From UBA6770 sp965661115 (GTDB taxonomy: Bacteria; Bacteroidota; Bacteroidia; Flavobacteriales_G; Salibacteraceae), in contig CBFICO010000100.1 in NCBI GenBank assembly GCA_965661115.1, positions 1 through 8,874 of the forward strand: a stretch of DNA of 8,874 nucleotides, written 5' to 3'. Below, one piece after another: positions 6,184 through 8,874 of this stretch (positions are counted from its first letter, which is position 1; every line of letters begins with the position of its first letter). The notes beneath the pieces were generated by a model. It was not told the origin of the DNA, did no database searches, and saw nothing but the letters and a program-made list of their open reading frames with translations. Made by a program: the position numbers and the translations under genes.

Positions 6184-8130
6184 ATGAGTGAGAACAAGAA
6201 CGATTACGGTGCCGGTAATATTCAGGTACTTGAAGGACTAGAAGCAGTACGAAAAAGACCTGCCATGTACATTGGAGACGTAGGTGTGCGCGGTCTGCAT
6301 CACCTTGTATATGAGGTGGTTGACAATTCTATTGACGAGGCACTTGCTGGTCACTGTAACAATATTGATGTTTGGATCAACGAAGACAACTCCATATCTG
6401 TAAAAGATGACGGTAGAGGTATTCCAGTTGATTTCCACGAAAAGGAGCAAAAATCTGCCCTTGAAGTTGTAATGACAGTACTCCATGCCGGGGGTAAATT
6501 CGATAAGGATACTTACAAAGTTTCTGGTGGATTGCACGGTGTGGGTGTATCTTGTGTAAACGCACTTTCTACCAAGTTGGTGGCAGAGGTGCACCGTAAA
6601 GGAAAAAAGTACAGACAAGAATATTCTACTGGTATTCCTCAAGGTCCTGTGGAGGAAATTGGCGATACAGATTACAGAGGAACTATTGTAACCTTTTGGC
6701 CTGATCAATCCATATTTGAGACGGGTGTGTACAACTACGAAACGCTTGCAAATCGTATGCGCGAGTTGGCCTATCTAAACAAAGGCATTAAAATCAATAT
6801 TACCGACAAGAGAAATCTTGACGATAACGGTGAGCCTGTTGGTGATAATTTCTATTCAGAAGGTGGTCTTAAGGAGTTTGTTCAGTTTTTAGATGGAACT
6901 AGAAACCAGATTATTGATGAGGTTATTTACATGGATGGCGAAAAATCGGGTATTCCAGTTGAGGTGGCTATGGTTTATAACGATACCTACTCAGAGAATA
7001 TTCACGCCTACGTAAACAACATTAATACACACGAAGGTGGTACCCACTTAGCTGGTTTTAGACGTGGACTTACCAATACCTTAAAGAAGTTTGCCGATGA
7101 GTCTGGAATGCTTCAAAAGCTAAAGTTTGAGATTAGTGGCGACGATTTTCGAGAAGGATTAACTGCAGTAGTTTCCGTAAAAGTTGCAGAGCCACAGTTT
7201 GAAGGGCAAACAAAAACTAAGTTGGGTAACCGTGAGGTAACTGCGCCAGTTTCTCAATCGGTTTCTGAAATGCTTCAGAACTATTTAGAGGAGCACCCGA
7301 AAGATGCTAAAACCATTGTACAGAAAATAATTTTGGCAGCTCAGGCCAGAAACGCGGCTAAAAAAGCCCGCGAAATGGTGCAGCGTAAAACCGTTTTGGG
7401 TTCTAACAGCTTACCAGGGAAATTGGCTGACTGCTCCGAGCGCGATCCCGAAAGATGTGAAATTTACCTTGTTGAGGGAGATTCTGCAGGTGGAACAGCT
7501 AAGCAGGGTAGAGATAGAGTTTTTCAGGCTATTATGCCACTTAGAGGTAAGATTTTGAACGTGGAAAAAGCTATGCCGCACAAAATCTTTGAGAATGAAG
7601 AAATCAAAAATATCTACACCGCTTTGGGCGTAAAAGTTGGAACCGAGGAAGACGAAAGAGCATTAAACCTAGAAGGCCTGCGTTACCACAAAGTGATTAT
7701 CATGTGTGATGCCGACGTTGACGGATCTCACATTGCTACTCTAATTCTTACCTTCTTCTTCCGTTTTATGAAACCATTGGTTGAAAACGGATACATCTAC
7801 ATTGCTACTCCACCGCTCTATTTGGTGAAAAAAGGAGCTAAAGAGCAATACTGCTGGAGCGATGAAGAGCGTGATAGAATGATTGGTGAGTTTAAGGGAG
7901 CTGGTAACGAGAGTTCAGTAAAAGTGCAGCGTTACAAAGGTCTTGGAGAGATGAACGCCATTCAGTTGTGGGATACCACTATGAACCCAGATTTTAGAAC
8001 ATTGCGCCAAGTTTCTATAGAATCTGCTGCTGAAGCAGATAGAGTATTCTCTATGCTTATGGGCGACGAAGTGCCACCGCGTAGAGAGTTTATCGAAAAG
8101 AATGCGAAATACGCAAATATCGACGCGTAA
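6184..8130 (+). CDS. gyrB: DNA gyrase subunit B
   Basis: GyrB is the ATPase subunit of DNA gyrase, which with GyrA introduces negative supercoils. The 648-residue protein has the complete GHKL ATPase domain: EVVDNSIDEA with catalytic Glu44 and Mg-binding Asn48, DDGRGIP (75-81), and the ATP lid GGLHGVGVS (115-123). The transducer carries QTKTKLGN (342-349), with Gln342 and Lys344 contacting the gamma-phosphate. The TOPRIM domain follows, with EGDSAGG (from Glu431), PLRGKILNVEKA, and the metal-binding DADVDGSH (Asp509, Asp511, Asp513). The C-terminal GyrA-contact region has QRYKGLGEMN. The protein lacks the roughly 170-residue insert of E. coli GyrB (804 aa), giving the short form common in most bacteria. 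ParE is the main alternative, but the QRYKGLGEMN context and overall similarity favour GyrB. The gene has its own promoter upstream and a terminator about 45 nt after the stop, so it is probably a single-gene unit. No residue appears missing. Confidence 0.97.
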   Translation: MSENKNDYGAGNIQVLEGLEAVRKRPAMYIGDVGVRGLHHLVYEVVDNSIDEALAGHCNNIDVWINEDNSISVKDDGRGIPVDFHEKEQKSALEVVMTVLHAGGKFDKDTYKVSGGLHGVGVSCVNALSTKLVAEVHRKGKKYRQEYSTGIPQGPVEEIGDTDYRGTIVTFWPDQSIFETGVYNYETLANRMRELAYLNKGIKINITDKRNLDDNGEPVGDNFYSEGGLKEFVQFLDGTRNQIIDEVIYMDGEKSGIPVEVAMVYNDTYSENIHAYVNNINTHEGGTHLAGFRRGLTNTLKKFADESGMLQKLKFEISGDDFREGLTAVVSVKVAEPQFEGQTKTKLGNREVTAPVSQSVSEMLQNYLEEHPKDAKTIVQKIILAAQARNAAKKAREMVQRKTVLGSNSLPGKLADCSERDPERCEIYLVEGDSAGGTAKQGRDRVFQAIMPLRGKILNVEKAMPHKIFENEEIKNIYTALGVKVGTEEDERALNLEGLRYHKVIIMCDADVDGSHIATLILTFFFRFMKPLVENGYIYIATPPLYLVKKGAKEQYCWSDEERDRMIGEFKGAGNESSVKVQRYKGLGEMNAIQLWDTTMNPDFRTLRQVSIESAAEADRVFSMLMGDEVPPRREFIEKNAKYANIDA

Positions 8131-8175
8131 CAACTTCTTACACCTTCGGGTAAACAGGTATTTTTAATTGTGATT

Positions 8176-8210
8176 AAAGGCCCTTCTCAAGTTTTTTGAG
8201 ACGGGCTTTT
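8176..8210 (+). terminator. Intrinsic-type terminator of gyrB
   Basis: A 15-position stem (8176-8190 with 8196-8210) has 13 Watson-Crick pairs, one G-U pair and one T-C mismatch. It closes a 5-nt loop. The core pairs GCCC with GGGC and CTCAA with TTGAG. The A-rich 5' side and the TTTT on the 3' side make it potentially active in both directions, so it could also stop readthrough from the minus-strand gene at the right edge. Confidence 0.85.
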
Positions 8211-8239
8211 AGGTTTTGGTTATTGATTAAAATAAATCA

Positions 8240-8264
8240 AATCTTGCCGTCATTCCGCAAGATT
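8240..8264. repeat. Perfect 8-bp inverted repeat overlapping the long hairpin
   Basis: AATCTTGC (8240-8247) pairs perfectly with GCAAGATT (8257-8264) across a 9-nt loop. The right arm shares bases with the 5' arm of the larger stem-loop at 8252-8315, so the two structures exclude each other. Confidence 0.6.
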
Positions 8265-8315
8265 AGTTGAGTTGTGATTCAAACAGAATCACAAAATGAA
8301 ACTTCTGTGCGGAAT
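8252..8315. repeat. 64-nt imperfect palindrome, REP-like stem-loop
   Basis: The two halves fold into one co-axial hairpin with about 24 base pairs. ATTCCGCA (8252-8259) pairs with TGCGGAAT (8308-8315), AGA (8260-8262) with TCT (8304-8306), AGTT (8265-8268) with AACT (8300-8303), and TTGTGATTC (8272-8280) with GAATCACAA (8286-8294). The loop is AAACA. Only a single-base bulge, a TT bulge and one small internal loop interrupt it. There is no T-run after it, so it is not a standard terminator. The GTCATTCCGC/GCGGAATC ends resemble dispersed extragenic palindromes I recall from marine bacteria; this likeness is from memory and not verified. Confidence 0.7.
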
Positions 8316-8454
8316 CTGTTTGTGCCTCACCAATAAGAAAGTACGGAGTTCGAGGGTTTAACTACGGGTTTATCTGTTTCGGTTACTCGTGGCATACCGT
8401 TTGAAATTTACTCTTTCCTAGCAGTTGTTTTGGAGCTGCTGTTACACACCGTGC

Positions 8455-8874
8455 CTACCATACAGTTATCCAGTTGGCTTTAATGTCAAGGTTAAATGCT
8501 TTCGAATCACTTTCAATATCAGGATATTTTCCAACTTGAATTGAATCTGTCATAAAAATGAATTCAAGTCCAGTTTCTGGCTCTCGAAATATTTCCCAAC
8601 CATTCATTGCGTCATACTTGAATGTTGCATCCTTGTATTTTTTCACTAAATCACCAGAAGTAGAGGTGGGATTGAATCCAGTTTGAGTCGTTAGTTCTCG
8701 GTGCCATGCAATTAATGCAACTACAGTATCAACGTTCAAGGCTGGTACAATTCCAAGAACAGCATCGTAATCTTGAGAGTACAGATAAATTGGGCTTCCT
8801 CCTCCCAATCCAAAAGATGCAGCTTGACCAGTTTCCTGCTCATATCCTACCAATATTTCTTCAGTTTCTTTAAT
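8455..8874 (-). CDS. Unrecognised protein, C-terminal 139 residues (5' end beyond window)
   Basis: The frame is open from the right window edge to a TAG at 8457-8455. A TTG at 8853-8851 could be read as a start, but the frame continues upstream as IKETEEI without a stop and no ATG lies nearby, so the gene is better treated as N-terminally truncated by the window. Visible features are a glycine-rich GLGGGSP near the start of the fragment, then a hydrophobic strand-like VLGIVPALNVDTVVALIAWH. GDLVKKYKDATFKYDAMNGW follows, and the protein ends in WITVW. The later part (TGFNPTSTSGDL followed by KKY, then an aromatic-rich EFIFMTDS) loosely recalls small beta-rich domains with a G-D-x-x-x-x-x-K-Y turn found in secreted Bacteroidota proteins, but I cannot name a family. 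No catalytic motif or membrane segment is evident. It converges on gyrB. Confidence 0.7.
   Translation of the reverse strand: MKETEEILVGYEQETGQAASFGLGGGSPIYLYSQDYDAVLGIVPALNVDTVVALIAWHRELTTQTGFNPTSTSGDLVKKYKDATFKYDAMNGWEIFREPETGLEFIFMTDSIQVGKYPDIESDSKAFNLDIKANWITVW

Larger units (their letters stand above)
8211..8454. other. Non-coding stretch rich in inverted repeats between gyrB and the right-edge gene
   Basis: No credible gene is visible in these 244 bases, which complete a 324-base gene-free interval after gyrB. The left half is packed with inverted repeats: TTGATT/AATCAA (8223-8228 and 8235-8240), AATCTTGC/GCAAGATT (8240-8264), and the long hairpin at 8252-8315. The right half has a tandem GGGTTTA (8354-8360 and 8366-8372) and a weak AGCAG/CTGCT stem (8420-8440). 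The two converging genes on either side leave no need for a promoter here. Confidence 0.6.

Noticed and set aside
6238..6708. Open frame of 156 codons antisense to gyrB, plus shorter antisense frames inside gyrB, the barrel gene and the TPR gene
   Set aside because: They lie opposite strongly conserved coding sequence, have no promoter of their own, and the peptides look like random translations rich in His, Arg and Ser.
8296..8361. Small plus-strand open frame of 21 codons starting ATGAAACTTCTG
   Set aside because: It begins within the 3' arm of the long hairpin, has no promoter or ribosome-binding signal, and its composition is not convincing as a peptide.
8354..8454. Possible integron attC site on the minus strand (GTGTAAC and GTTAAAC about 95 nt apart downstream of the right-edge gene)
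   Set aside because: The outer boxes only loosely fit the attC core consensus, and the inner arms next to them are not complementary, so the required folded structure does not form.
8851..8853. TTG as the start codon of the right-edge gene, giving a complete 132-residue protein
   Set aside because: The frame stays open to the edge of the window and there is no signal at the TTG, so a start further upstream is more likely.

Overview
The window looks like a chromosomal housekeeping segment from a member of the Bacteroidota, most likely Flavobacteriia or a close relative. The DNA is AT-rich. Two near-perfect Bacteroidota-type -7 boxes (TACCTTTG, matching TAnnTTTG) lie upstream of ftsE and gyrB. 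The GyrB is of the short type (648 aa). The central genes are a very long tetratricopeptide (TPR) protein and an outer-membrane beta-barrel of a style common in this phylum. No rRNA, tRNA, CRISPR array, transposase or phage gene was seen.

Layout. Positions 1-957 hold a minus-strand pair: an FtsE-type ABC ATPase (957 to 268), followed 6 bp later by the start of a family 2 glycosyltransferase that runs off the left edge. A 205-bp divergent spacer (958-1162) carries promoter elements for both directions. Positions 1163-6020 hold a plus-strand two-gene operon: a secreted 1040-residue TPR protein with an acidic tail, overlapping by 8 bp a 580-residue predicted outer-membrane beta-barrel. A spacer with a promoter, a dyad and a direct repeat (6021-6183) leads to gyrB (6184-8130). 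gyrB is closed by a clear intrinsic-type terminator hairpin (8176-8210). The remaining non-coding stretch to 8454 contains several inverted repeats, including a 64-nt stem-loop with about 24 base pairs. The right edge holds the C-terminal 139 residues of an unrecognised minus-strand protein.

How the genes fit together. ftsE is a cell-division/envelope gene. The TPR and barrel proteins are both exported and translationally linked, so they probably act together at the periplasmic face of the outer membrane, although their function is not known to me. gyrB is an independent unit with its own promoter and terminator. The two items most worth a second look are the TPR/beta-barrel envelope module and the long REP-like hairpin downstream of gyrB. 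I did not find a convincing new defence or mobile system.
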